This document shows positions 1 through 9,989 of a DNA stretch of 64,000 nt, one piece after another; position 1 is the stretch's first letter, and each line of letters opens with the position of its first letter. The stretch covers positions 496,001 through 560,000 of the forward strand of contig CAXKVF010000072.1 of assembly GCA_964057225.1 (NCBI GenBank), given 5' to 3'. The notes below the pieces were generated by a model, which ran no database searches, was not told the DNA's origin, and worked only from the letters and a program-made list of their open reading frames with translations. Made by a program: the position numbers and the translations under genes. This DNA comes from Auanema rhodensis (taxonomy: Eukaryota > Nematoda > Chromadorea > Rhabditida > Rhabditidae).

Positions 1-6
1 TACCAA

Positions 7-20
7 GTGCACATCACGTG
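7..20. other. Adjacent GTGCAC and CACGTG palindromes (repeat in every monomer)
   Basis: Unit 7-12 is the palindrome GTGCAC and unit 15-20 is CACGTG. The context ATCACGTG (13-20) fits RTCACRTG, the CDEI consensus bound by Cbf1 at budding-yeast centromeres. CACGTG is also the general E-box/G-box core for bHLH and bZIP proteins. The hexamer is intact in almost every copy; I noticed CACATG replacements only at 32,933 and 38,743, which are one change copied by duplication. Some copies have C at unit 21, for example near 543, 1,950 and 43,325. Binding by any protein is inference only. Confidence 0.7.
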
Positions 21-24
21 TACA

Positions 25-44
25 TTTAATTAGCATAAATTAAA
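25..44. other. 7-bp inverted repeat with 6-nt loop (in every monomer)
   Basis: Unit 25-31 TTTAATT is the exact reverse complement of unit 38-44 AATTAAA, with a 6-nt spacer at 32-37. This pair starts the part of the monomer that varies least. Copies with A or C at unit 25 (for example 904-907, 8,299 and 12,700) shorten the left arm by one base pair. It could extrude as a small AT-rich hairpin, but I see no independent evidence of function. Confidence 0.6.
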
Positions 45-64
45 GTTCACGTAAATTTCAAAGT

Positions 65-77
65 CATGGTTACCATG
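65..77. other. 13-bp dyad CATGGTTACCATG (in every monomer)
   Basis: Unit 65-70 CATGGT and unit 72-77 ACCATG are perfect inverted arms around a single central T. The inner GGTTACC matches the recognition sequence of BstEII, so one cut per monomer is predicted. Copies with TTAACC at unit 77-81 (for example near 2,540, 6,415 and 12,229) lose the outermost pair. Rare internal changes are at 2,356, 6,230, 7,639 and 12,040 (G to T) and at 24,538 and 41,261 (G to A); each group is explained by block duplication of one mutation. Confidence 0.75.
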
Positions 78-90
78 AACCAATATCAAT

Positions 91-104
91 AAAAATTTGT
101 TTTT
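91..104. other. A5-TTTG-T5 tract (in every monomer)
   Basis: Unit 91-95 is A5 and unit 100-104 is T5, separated by TTTG. A-tracts of this kind bend DNA and can affect nucleosome placement, which is a known general property and not shown here. The tract is one of the three sites where insertions have occurred: the G is lost and the T run extended to 10 or 11 in four copies (23,156; 34,070; 36,007; 39,880). A T-to-C change at unit 97 marks another recurring haplotype (for example 6,081, 13,829 and 28,087). Confidence 0.6.
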
Positions 105-156
105 AGACTAATATGGACATGGGGAATCTAATTTTGAAAACCGCATCTCTTTATCT

Positions 157-166
157 TTCACGTGAA
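157..166. other. 10-bp palindrome TTCACGTGAA (in every monomer)
   Basis: Unit 157-166 is a perfect 10-bp palindrome with a second CACGTG core at 159-164. Unit 158 is one of the most variable positions of the monomer (T, C or G), so the outer pairs are often lost while the CACGTG core stays intact. The core is changed to CACATG only in three related copies (5,968; 7,377; 11,778). With unit 15-20 of the next monomer it lies 32 bp from the other CACGTG. Confidence 0.7.
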
Positions 167-176
167 GCGAGTTACA

Positions 177-352
177 TACCAAGTGCACATCACGTGTACA
201 TTTAATTAGCATAAATTAAAGTTCACGTAAATTTCAAAGTCATGGTTACCATGCACCAAAATCAATAAAAATTTGTTTTTAGACTAATATGGACATGGGG
301 AATCTAATTTTGAAAACCGCATCTCTTTATCTTCCACGTGAAGCGAGTTACA
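177..352. repeat. Monomer haplotype with CCAAAATC and CTTCC variants
   Basis: This copy carries T-to-A within the CAATATC segment (257) and C at unit 158. The same pair recurs at 1,585-1,760 (8 units downstream) and in the right part of the array near 49,376, 51,137 and 52,017. The CCAAAATC change without the CTTCC change is at 25,257 and 41,980. It is useful as a marker for tracing block exchange between distant parts of the array. Confidence 0.7.
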
Positions 353-699
353 TACCAAGTGCACATCACGTGTACATTTAATTAGCATAAATTAAAGTTC
401 ACGTAAATTTCAAAGTCATGGTTACCATGCACCAATATCAATAAAAATTTGTTTTTAGACTAATATGGACATGGGGAATCTAATTTTGAAAACCGCATCT
501 CTTTATCTTTCACGTGAAGCGAGTTACATACCAAGTGCACATCACGTGCACATTTAATTAGCATAAATTAAAGTTCACGTAAATTTCAAAGTCATGGTTA
601 CCATGCACCAATATCAATAAAAATTTGTTTTTAGACTAATATGGACATGGGGAATCTAATGTTGAAAACCGCATCTCTTCATCTTTCACGTGAAGCGAG

Positions 700-1065
700 T
701 TACATACCAAGTGCACATCACGTGTACATTTAATTAGCATAAATTAAAGTTCACGTAAATTTCAAAGTCATGGTTACCATGAACCAATATCAATAAAAAT
801 TTGTTTTTAGACTAATATGTAAATGGGGAATCTAATTTTGAAAACCGCATCTCTTTATCTTTCACGTGAAGCGAGTTACATACCAAGTGCACATCACGTG
901 TACAATTAATTAGCATAAATTAAAGTTCACGTAAATTTCAAAGTCATGGTTACCATGAACCAATATCAATAAAAATTTGTTTTTAGACTAATATGGACAT
1001 GGGGAATCTAATTTTGAAAACCGCATTTCTTTATCTTTCACGTGAAGCGAGTTACATATCAAGTG
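700..1065. repeat. Multi-monomer signature: GTAAAT copy then ACAATTAA copy
   Basis: A copy with GTAAATGGGG at 819 is followed by a copy with A at unit 25 and T at unit 147, and then by TATC at unit 1-4. The same ordered signature occurs at 25,641-25,882, 42,364-42,605 and 43,948-44,190. The preceding copy has the T-to-G change at unit 133 in all four places. Four occurrences separated by about 24.8, 16.7 and 1.6 kb show that ordered groups of monomers, not single monomers, are the units being copied. Confidence 0.7.
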
Positions 1066-2099
1066 CACATCACGTGTACATTTAATTAGCATAAATTAAA
1101 GTTCACGTAAATTTCAAAGTCATGGTTACCATGAACCAATATCAATAAAAATTTGTTTTTAGACTAATATGGACATGGGGAATCAAATTTTGAAAACCGC
1201 ATCTCTTTATCTTTCACGTGAAGCGAGTTACATACCAAGTGCACATCACGTGTACATTTAATTAGCATAAATTAAAGTTCACGTAAATTTCAAAGTCATG
1301 GTTACCATGCACCAATATCAATAAAAATTTGTTTTTAGACTAATATGGACATGGGGAATCTAATTTTGAAAACCGCATCTCTTTATCTTTCACGTGAAGC
1401 GAGTTACATACCAAGTGCACATCACGTGTACATTTAATTAGCATAAATTAAAGTTCACGTAAATTTCAAAGTCATGGTTACCATGAACCAATATCAATAA
1501 AAATTTGTTTTTAGACTAATATGGACATGGGGAATCTAGTTTTGAAAACCGCATCTCTTTATCTTTCACGTGAAGCGAGTTACATACCAAGTGCACATCA
1601 CGTGTACATTTAATTAGCATAAATTAAAGTTCACGTAAATTTCAAAGTCATGGTTACCATGCACCAAAATCAATAAAAATTTGTTTTTAGACTAATATGG
1701 ACATGGGGAATCTAATTTTGAAAACCGCATCTCTTTATCTTCCACGTGAAGCGAGTTACATACCAAGTGCACATCACGTGTACATTTAATTAGCATAAAT
1801 TAAAGTTCACGTAAATTTCAAAGTCATGGTTACCATGCACCAATATCAATAAAAATTTGTTTTTAGACTAATATGGACATGGGGAATCTAATTTTGAAAA
1901 CCGCATCTCTTTATCTTTCACGTGAAGCGAGTTACATACCAAGTGCACATCACGTGCACATTTAATTAGCATAAATTAAAGTTCACGTAAATTTCAAAGT
2001 CATGGTTACCATGCACCAATATCAAAAAAAATTTGTTTTTAGACTAATATGGACATGGGGAATCTAATTTTGAAAACCGCATCTCTTTATCTTCCACGT

Positions 2100-2900
2100 G
2101 AAGCGAGTTACATACCAAGTGCACATCACGTGCACATTTAATTAGCATAAATTAAAGTTCACGTAAATTTCAAAGTCATGGTTACCATGCACCAATATCA
2201 ATAAAAATCTGTTTTTAGACTAATATGGACATGGGGAATCAAAATTTTGAAAACCGCATCTCTTTATCTTTCACGTGAAGCGAGTTACATACCAAGTGCA
2301 CATCACGTGTACATTTAATTAGCATAAATTAAAGTTCACGTAAATTTCAAAGTCATTGTTACCATGCACCAATATCAATAAAAATTTGTTTTTAGACTAA
2401 TATGGACATGGGGAATCTAATTTTGAAAACCGCATCTCTTTATCTTTCACGTGAAGCGAGTTACATATCAAGTGCACATCACGTGTACATTTAATTAGCA
2501 TAAATTAAAGTTCACGTAAATTTCAAAGTCATGGTTACCATTAACCAATATCAATAAAAATTTGTTTTTAGACTAATATGGACATGGGGAATCTAATTTT
2601 GAAAACCGCATCTCTTTATCTTTCACGTGAAGCGAGTTACATACCAAGTGCACATCACGTGTACATTTAATTAGCATAAATTAAAGTTCACGTAAATTTC
2701 AAAGTCATGGTTACCATGCACCAATATCAATAAAAATTTGTTTTTAGACTAATATGGACATGGGGAATCTAATTTTGAAAACCGCATCTCTTTATCTTTC
2801 ACGTGAAGCGAGTTACATACCAAGTGCACATCACGTGTACATTTAATTAGCATAAATTAAAGTTCACGTAAATTTCAAAGTCATGGTTACCATGCACCAA
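2100..2900. repeat. Block shared with about 6.0-6.8 kb (offset 3,873 bp, 22 units)
   Basis: The ordered variants are: a C at unit 97 followed by an inserted A (2,239); CATTGTTACC (2,356); TATC at unit 1-4 and TTAACC; then two GCACC copies. This series recurs at 6,081-6,800. The inserted A in this segment is the first of four copies of the same insertion (2,239; 6,112; 7,521; 11,922). Confidence 0.7.
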
Positions 2901-4179
2901 TATCAATAAAAATTTGTTTTTAGACTAATATGAACATGGGGAATCTAATTTTGAAAACCGCATCTCTTTATCTTTCACGTGAAGCGAGTTACATACCAAG
3001 TGCACATCACGTGTACATTTAATTAGCATAAATTAAAGTTCACGTAAATTTCAAAGTCATGGTTACCATGAACCAATATCAATAAAAATTTGTTTTTAGA
3101 CTAATATGGACATGGGGAATCTAATTTTGAAAACCGCATCTCTTTATCTTTCACGTGAAGCGAGTTACATACCAAGTGCACATCACGTGTACATTTAATT
3201 AGCATAAATTAAAGTTCACGTAAATTTCAAAGTCATGGTTACCATGCACCAATATCAATAAAAATTTGTTTTTAGACTAATATGGACATGGGGAATCTAA
3301 TTTTGAAAACCGCATCTCTTTATATTTCACGTGAAGCGAGTTACATACCAAGTGCACATCACGTGTACATTTAATTAGCATAAATTAAAGTTCACGTAAA
3401 TTTCAAAGTCATGGTTACCATTAACCAATATCAATAAAAATTTGTTTTTAGACTAATATGGACATGGGGAATCTAATTTTGAAAACCGCATCTCTTTATC
3501 TTTCACGTGAAGCGAGTTACATACCAAGTGCACATCACGTGTAGATTTAATTAGCATAAATTAAAGTTCACGTAAATTTCAAAGTCATGGTTACCATGCA
3601 CCAATATCAATAAAAATTTGTTTTTAGACTAATATGGACATGGGGAATCTAATTTTGAAAACCGCATCTCTTTATCTTTCACGTGAAGCGAGTTACATAC
3701 CAAGTGCACATCACGTGTACATTTAATTAGCATAAATTAAAGTTCACGTAAATTTCAAAGTCATGGTTACCATGCACCAATATCAATAAAAATTTGTTTT
3801 TAGACTAATATGGACATGGGGAATCTAATTTTGAAAACCGCATCTCTTTATCTTTCACGTGAAGCGAGTTACATACCAAGTGCACATCACGTGTACATTT
3901 AATTAGCATAAATTAAAGTTCACGTAAATTTCAAAGTCATGGTTACCATGAACCAATATCAATAAAAATTTGTTTTTAGACTAATATGGACATGGGGAAT
4001 CTAATTTTGAAAACCGCATCTCTTTATCTTTCACGTGAAGCGAGTTACATACCAAGTGCACATCACGTGTACATTTAATTAGCATAAATTAAAGTTCACG
4101 TAAATTTCAAAGTCATGGTTACCATGCACCAATATCAATAAAAATTTGTTTTTAGACTAATATGGACATGGGGAATCTA

Positions 4180-6844
4180 ATTTTGAAAACCGCATCTCTT
4201 TATCTTTCACGTGAAGCGAGTTACATACCAAGTGCACATCACGTGTACATTTAATTAGCATAAATTAAAGTTCACGTAAATTTCAAAGTCATGGTTACCA
4301 TGAACCAATATCAATAAAAATTTGTTTTTAGACTAATATGGACATGGGGAATCAAATTTTGAAAACCGCATCTCTTTATCTTTCACGTGAAGCGAGTTAC
4401 ATACCAAGTGCACATCACGTGTACATTTAATTAGCATAAATTAAAGTTCACGTAAATTTCAAAGTCATGGTTACCATGAACCAATATCAATAAAAATTTG
4501 TTTTTAGACTAATATGGACATGGGGAATCTAATTTTGAAAACCGCATCTCTTTATCTTTCACGTGAAGCGAGTTACATACCAAGTGCACATCACGTGTAC
4601 ATTTAATTAGCATAAATTAAAGTTCACGTAAATTTCAAAGTCATGGTTACCATGCACCAATATCAATAAAAATTTGTTTTTAGACTAATATGGACATGGG
4701 GAATCTAATTTTGAAAACCGCATCTCTTTATATTTCACGTGAAGCGAGTTACATACCAAGTGCACATCACGTGTACATTTAATTAGCATAAATTAAAGTT
4801 CACGTAAATTTCAAAGTCATGGTTACCATGAACCAATATCAATAAAAATTTGTTTTTAGACTAATATGGACATGGGGAATCTAATTTTGAAAACCGCATC
4901 TCTTTATATTTCACGTGAAGCGAGTTACATACCAAGTGCACATCACGTGTACATTTAATTAGCATAAATTAAAGTTCACGTAAATTTCAAAGTCATGGTT
5001 ACCATGAACCAATATCAATAAAAATTTGTTTTTAGACTAATATGGACATGGGGAATCTAATTTTGAAAACCGCATCTCTTTATCTTTCACGTGAAGCGAG
5101 TTACATACCAAGTGCACATCACGTGTACATTTAATTAGCATAAATTAAAGTTCACGTAAATTTCAAAGTCATGGTTACCATGAACCAATATCAATAAAAA
5201 TTTGTTTTTAGACTAATATGGACATGGGGAATCTAATTTTGAAAACCGCATCTCTTTATCTTTCACGTGAAGCGAGTTACATACCAAGTGCACATCACGT
5301 GTACATTTAATTAGCATAAATTAAAGTTCACGTAAATTTCAAAGTCATGGTTACCATGCACCAATATCAATAAAAATTTGTTTTTAGACTAATATGGACA
5401 TGAGGAATCTAATTTTGAAAACCGCATCTCTTTATATTTCACGTGAAGCGAGTTACATACCAAGTGCACATCACGTGTACATTTAATTAGCATAAATTAA
5501 AGTTCACGTAAATTTCAAAGTCATGGTTACCATGAACCAATATCAATAAAAATTTGTTTTTAGACTAATATGGACATGGGGAATCTAATTTTGAAAACCG
5601 CATCTCTTTATCTTTCACGTGAAGCGAGTTACATACCAAGTGCACATCACGTGTACATTTAATTAGCATAAATTAAAGTTCACGTAAATTTCAAAGTCAT
5701 GGTTACCATGCACCAATATCAATAAAAATTTGTTTTTAGACTAATATGGACATGGGAAATCTAATTTTGAAAACCGCATCTCTTTATCTTCCACGTGAAG
5801 CGAGTTACATACCAAGTGCACATCACGTGTACATTTAATTAGCATAAATTAAAGTTCACGTAAATTTCAAAGTCATGGTTACCATGAACCAATATTAATA
5901 AAAATTTGTTTTTAGACTAATATGTACATGGGGAATCTAATTTTGAAAACCGCATCTCTTTATCTTTCACATGAAGCGAGTTACATACCAAGTGCACATC
6001 ACGTGTACATTTAATTAGCATAAATTAAAGTTCACGTAAATTTCAAAGTCATGGTTACCATGCACCAATATCAATAAAAATCTGTTTTTAGACTAATATG
6101 GACATGGGGAATCAAAATTTTGAAAACCGCATCTCTTTATCTTTCACGTGAAGCGAGTTACATACCAAGTGCACATCACGTGTACATTTAATTAGCATAA
6201 ATTAAAGTTCACGTAAATTTCAAAGTCATTGTTACCATGCACCAATATCAATAAAAATTTGTTTTTAGACTAATATGGACATGGGGAATCTAATTTTGAA
6301 AACCGCATCTCTTTATCTTTCACGTGAAGCGAGTTACATATCAAGTGCACATCACGTGTACATTTAATTAGCATAAATTAAAGTTCACGTAAATTTCAAA
6401 GTCATGGTTACCATTAACCAATATCAATAAAAATTTGTTTTTAGACTAATATGGACATGGGGAATCTAATTTTGAAAACCGCATCTCTTTATCTTTCACG
6501 TGAAGCGAGTTACATACCAAGTGCACATCACGTGTACATTTAATTAGCATAAATTAAAGTTCACGTAAATTTCAAAGTCATGGTTACCATGCACCAATAT
6601 CAATAAAAATTTGTTTTTAGACTAATATGGACATGGGGAATCTAATTTTGAAAACCGCATCTCTTTATCTTTCACGTGAAGCGAGTTACATACCAAGTGC
6701 ACATCACGTGTACATTTAATTAGCATAAATTAAAGTTCACGTAAATTTCAAAGTCATGGTTACCATGCACCAATATCAATAAAAATTTGTTTTTAGACTA
6801 ATATGGACATGGGGAATCTAATTTTGAAAACCGCATCTCTTTAT
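4180..6844. repeat. 15-monomer block, left copy (offset 5,810 bp to 9,990-12,654)
   Basis: All diagnostic variants match at offset 5,810 (33 units plus two insertions): CAAA at 4,353, TATATTTC at 4,731 and 4,908, GGGAAAT at 5,754, ATTAAT at 5,895, CACATG at 5,968, the inserted A at 6,112, CATTGTT at 6,227 and TATC at 6,337. The one difference I noticed inside is GAGGAAT near 5,402, where the right copy has GGGGAAT. Identity ends at 6,845/12,655, where the base at unit 155 differs. Confidence 0.8.
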
Positions 6845-8253
6845 ATTTCACGTGAAGCGAGTTACATACCAAGTGCACATCACGTGTACATTTAATTAGC
6901 ATAAATTAAAGTTCACGTAAATTTCAAAGTCATGGTTACCATGAACCAATATCAATAAAAATTTGTTTTTAGACTAATATGGACATGGGGAATCTAATTT
7001 TGAAAACCGCATCTCTTTATCTTTCACGTGAAGCGAGTTACATACCAAGTGCACATCACGTGTACATTTAATTAGCATAAATTAAAGTTCACGTAAATTT
7101 CAAAGTCATGGTTACCATGCACCAATATCAATAAAAATTTGTTTTTAGACTAATATGGACATGGGAAATCTAATTTTGAAAACCGCATCTCTTTATCTTC
7201 CACGTGAAGCGAGTTACATACCAAGTGCACATCACGTGTACATTTAATTAGCATAAATTAAAGTTCACGTAAATTTCAAAGTCATGGTTACCATGAACCA
7301 ATATTAATAAAAATTTGTTTTTAGACTAATATGTACATGGGGAATCTAATTTTGAAAACCGCATCTCTTTATCTTTCACATGAAGCGAGTTACATACCAA
7401 GTGCACATCACGTGTACATTTAATTAGCATAAATTAAAGTTCACGTAAATTTCAAAGTCATGGTTACCATGCACCAATATCAATAAAAATCTGTTTTTAG
7501 ACTAATATGGACATGGGGAATCAAAATTTTGAAAACCGCATCTCTTTATCTTTCACGTGAAGCGAGTTACATACCAAGTGCACATCACGTGTACATTTAA
7601 TTAGCATAAATTAAAGTTCACGTAAATTTCAAAGTCATTGTTACCATGCACCAATATCAATAAAAATTTGTTTTTAGACTAATATGGACATGGGGAATCT
7701 AATTTTGAAAACCGCATCTCTTTATCTTTCACGTGAAGCGAGTTACATATCAAGTGCACATCACGTGTACATTTAATTAGCATAAATTAAAGTTCACGTA
7801 AATTTCAAAGTCATGGTTACCATTAACCAATATCAATAAAAATTTGTTTTTAGACTAATATGGACATGGGGAATCTAATTTTGAAAACCGCATCTCTTTA
7901 TCTTTCACGTGAAGCGAGTTACATACCAAGTGCACATCACGTGTACATTTAATTAGCATAAATTAAAGTTCACGTAAATTTCAAAGTCATGGTTACCATG
8001 CACCAATATCAATAAAAATTTGTTTTTAGACTAATATGGACATGGGGAATCTAATTTTGAAAACCGCATCTCTTTATCTTTCACGTGAAGCGAGTTACAT
8101 ACCAAGTGCACATCACGTGTACATTTAATTAGCATAAATTAAAGTTCACGTAAATTTCAAAGTCATGGTTACCATGCACCAATATCAATAAAAATTTGTT
8201 TTTAGACTAATATGGACATGGGGAATCTAATTTTGAAAACCGCATCTCTTTAT
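5190..8253. repeat. 8-monomer tandem duplication (1,409-bp period)
   Basis: Segment 5,190-6,844 matches 6,599-8,253 at offset 1,409, which is 8 x 176 plus the extra base of the insertion-bearing monomer. The matched length exceeds the offset, as expected for a direct tandem duplication of eight monomers. Shared markers are GGGAAAT (5,754/7,163), ATTAAT (5,895/7,304), CACATG (5,968/7,377) and the inserted A (6,112/7,521). Confidence 0.8.
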
Positions 8254-9989
8254 CTTTCACGTGAAGCGAGTTACATATCAAGTGCACATCACGTGTACAC
8301 TTAATTAGCATAAATTAAAGTTCACGTAAATTTCAAAGTCATGGTTACCATTAACCAATATCAATAAAAATTTGTTTTTAGACTAATATGGACATGGGGA
8401 ATCTAATTTTGAAAACCGCATCTCTTTATCTTTCACGTGAAGCGAGTTACATACCAAGTGCACATCACGTGTACATTTAATTAGCATAAATTAAAGTTCA
8501 CGTAAATTTCAAAGTCATGGTTACCATGAACCAATATCAATAAAAATTTGTTTTTAGACTAATATGGACATGGGGAATCTAATTTTGAAAACCGCATCTC
8601 TTTATCTTTCACGTGAAGCGAGTTACATACCAAGTGCACATCACGTGTACATTTAATTAGCATAAATTAAAGTTCACGTAAATTTCAAAGTCATGGTTAC
8701 CATGCACCAATATCAATAAAAATTTGTTTTTAGACTAATATGGACATGGGGAATCTAATTTTGAAAACCGCATCTCTTTATCTTTCACGTGAAGCGAGTT
8801 ACATACCAAGTGCACATCACGTGTACATTTAATTAGCATAAATTAAAGTTCACGTAAATTTCAAAGTCATGGTTACCATGAACCAATATCAATAAAAATT
8901 TGTTTTTAGACTAATATGGACATGGGGAATCTAATTTTGAAAACCGCATCTCTTTATCTTTCACGTGAAGCGAGTTACATACCAAGTGCACATCACGTGT
9001 ACATTTAATTAGCATAAATTAAAGTTCACGTAAATTTCAAAGTCATGGTTACCATGCACCAATATCAATAAAAATTTGTTTTTAGACTAATATGGACATG
9101 GGGAATCTAATTTTGAAAACCGCATCTCTTTATCTTGCACGTGAAGCGAGTTACATACCAAGTGCACATCACGTGTACATTTAATTAGCATAAATTAAAG
9201 TTCACGTAAATTTCAAAGTCATGGTTACCATGAACCAATATCAATAAAAATTTGTTTTTAGACTAATATGTACATGGGGAATCTAATTTTGAAAACCGCA
9301 TTTCTTTATCTTTCACGTGAAGCGAGTTACATACCAAGTGCACATCACGTGTACATTTAATTAGCATAAATTAAAGTTCACGTAAATTTCAAAGTCATGG
9401 TTACCATGCACCAATATCAATAAAAATCTGTTTTTAAACTAATATGGACATGGGGAATCTAATTTTGAAAACCGCATCTCTTTATCTTTCACGTGAAGCG
9501 AGTTACATACCAAGTGCACATCACGTGTACATTTAATTAGCATAAATTAAAGTTCACGTAAATTTCAAAGTCATGGTTACCATGCACCAATATCAATAAA
9601 AATTTGTTTTTAGACTAATATGGACATGGGGAATCTAATTTTGAAAACCGCATCTCTTTATCTTTCACGTGAAGCGAGTTACATATCAAGTGCACATCAC
9701 GTGTACATTTAATTAGCATAAATTAAAGTTCACGTAAATTTCAAAGTCATGGTTACCATTAACCAATATCAATAAAAATTTGTTTTTAGACTAATATGGA
9801 CATGGGGAATCTAATTTTGAAAACCGCATCTCTTTATCTTTCACGTGAAGCGAGTTACATACCAAGTGCACATCACGTGTACATTTAATTAGCATAAATT
9901 AAAGTTCACGTAAATTTCAAAGTCATGGTTACCATGAACCAATATCAATAAAAATTTGTTTTTAGACTAATATGGACATGGGGAATCAA

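Larger units (their letters stand above)
1..176. repeat. Reference monomer used for unit coordinates
   Basis: This is the first complete copy and is used as unit positions 1-176 in all other entries. Hand count: 30 C and 26 G, giving about 32% G+C, with five CpG dinucleotides. Diagnostic variable sites seen across the array are unit 3 (C/T), 21 (T/C), 25 (T/A/C), 77-78 (GA, GC or TA), 97 (T/C), 106 (G/A), 116 (G/T/A), 118 (C/A), 129 (T/A), 133 (T/G), 147 (C/T), 148 (T/A), 149 (C/T), 152 (T/C/G), 155 (C/A) and 158 (T/C/G). These define the haplotypes used to find higher-order blocks. The phase is a convenience; the true biological boundary of the unit is unknown. Confidence 0.95.

Noticed and set aside
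13-20. A functional yeast-type point centromere (CDEI)
   Set aside because: The CDEI match is real, but there is no CDEII/CDEIII arrangement, and the element repeats every 176 bp, unlike a point centromere. It is kept only as a possible protein-binding motif.
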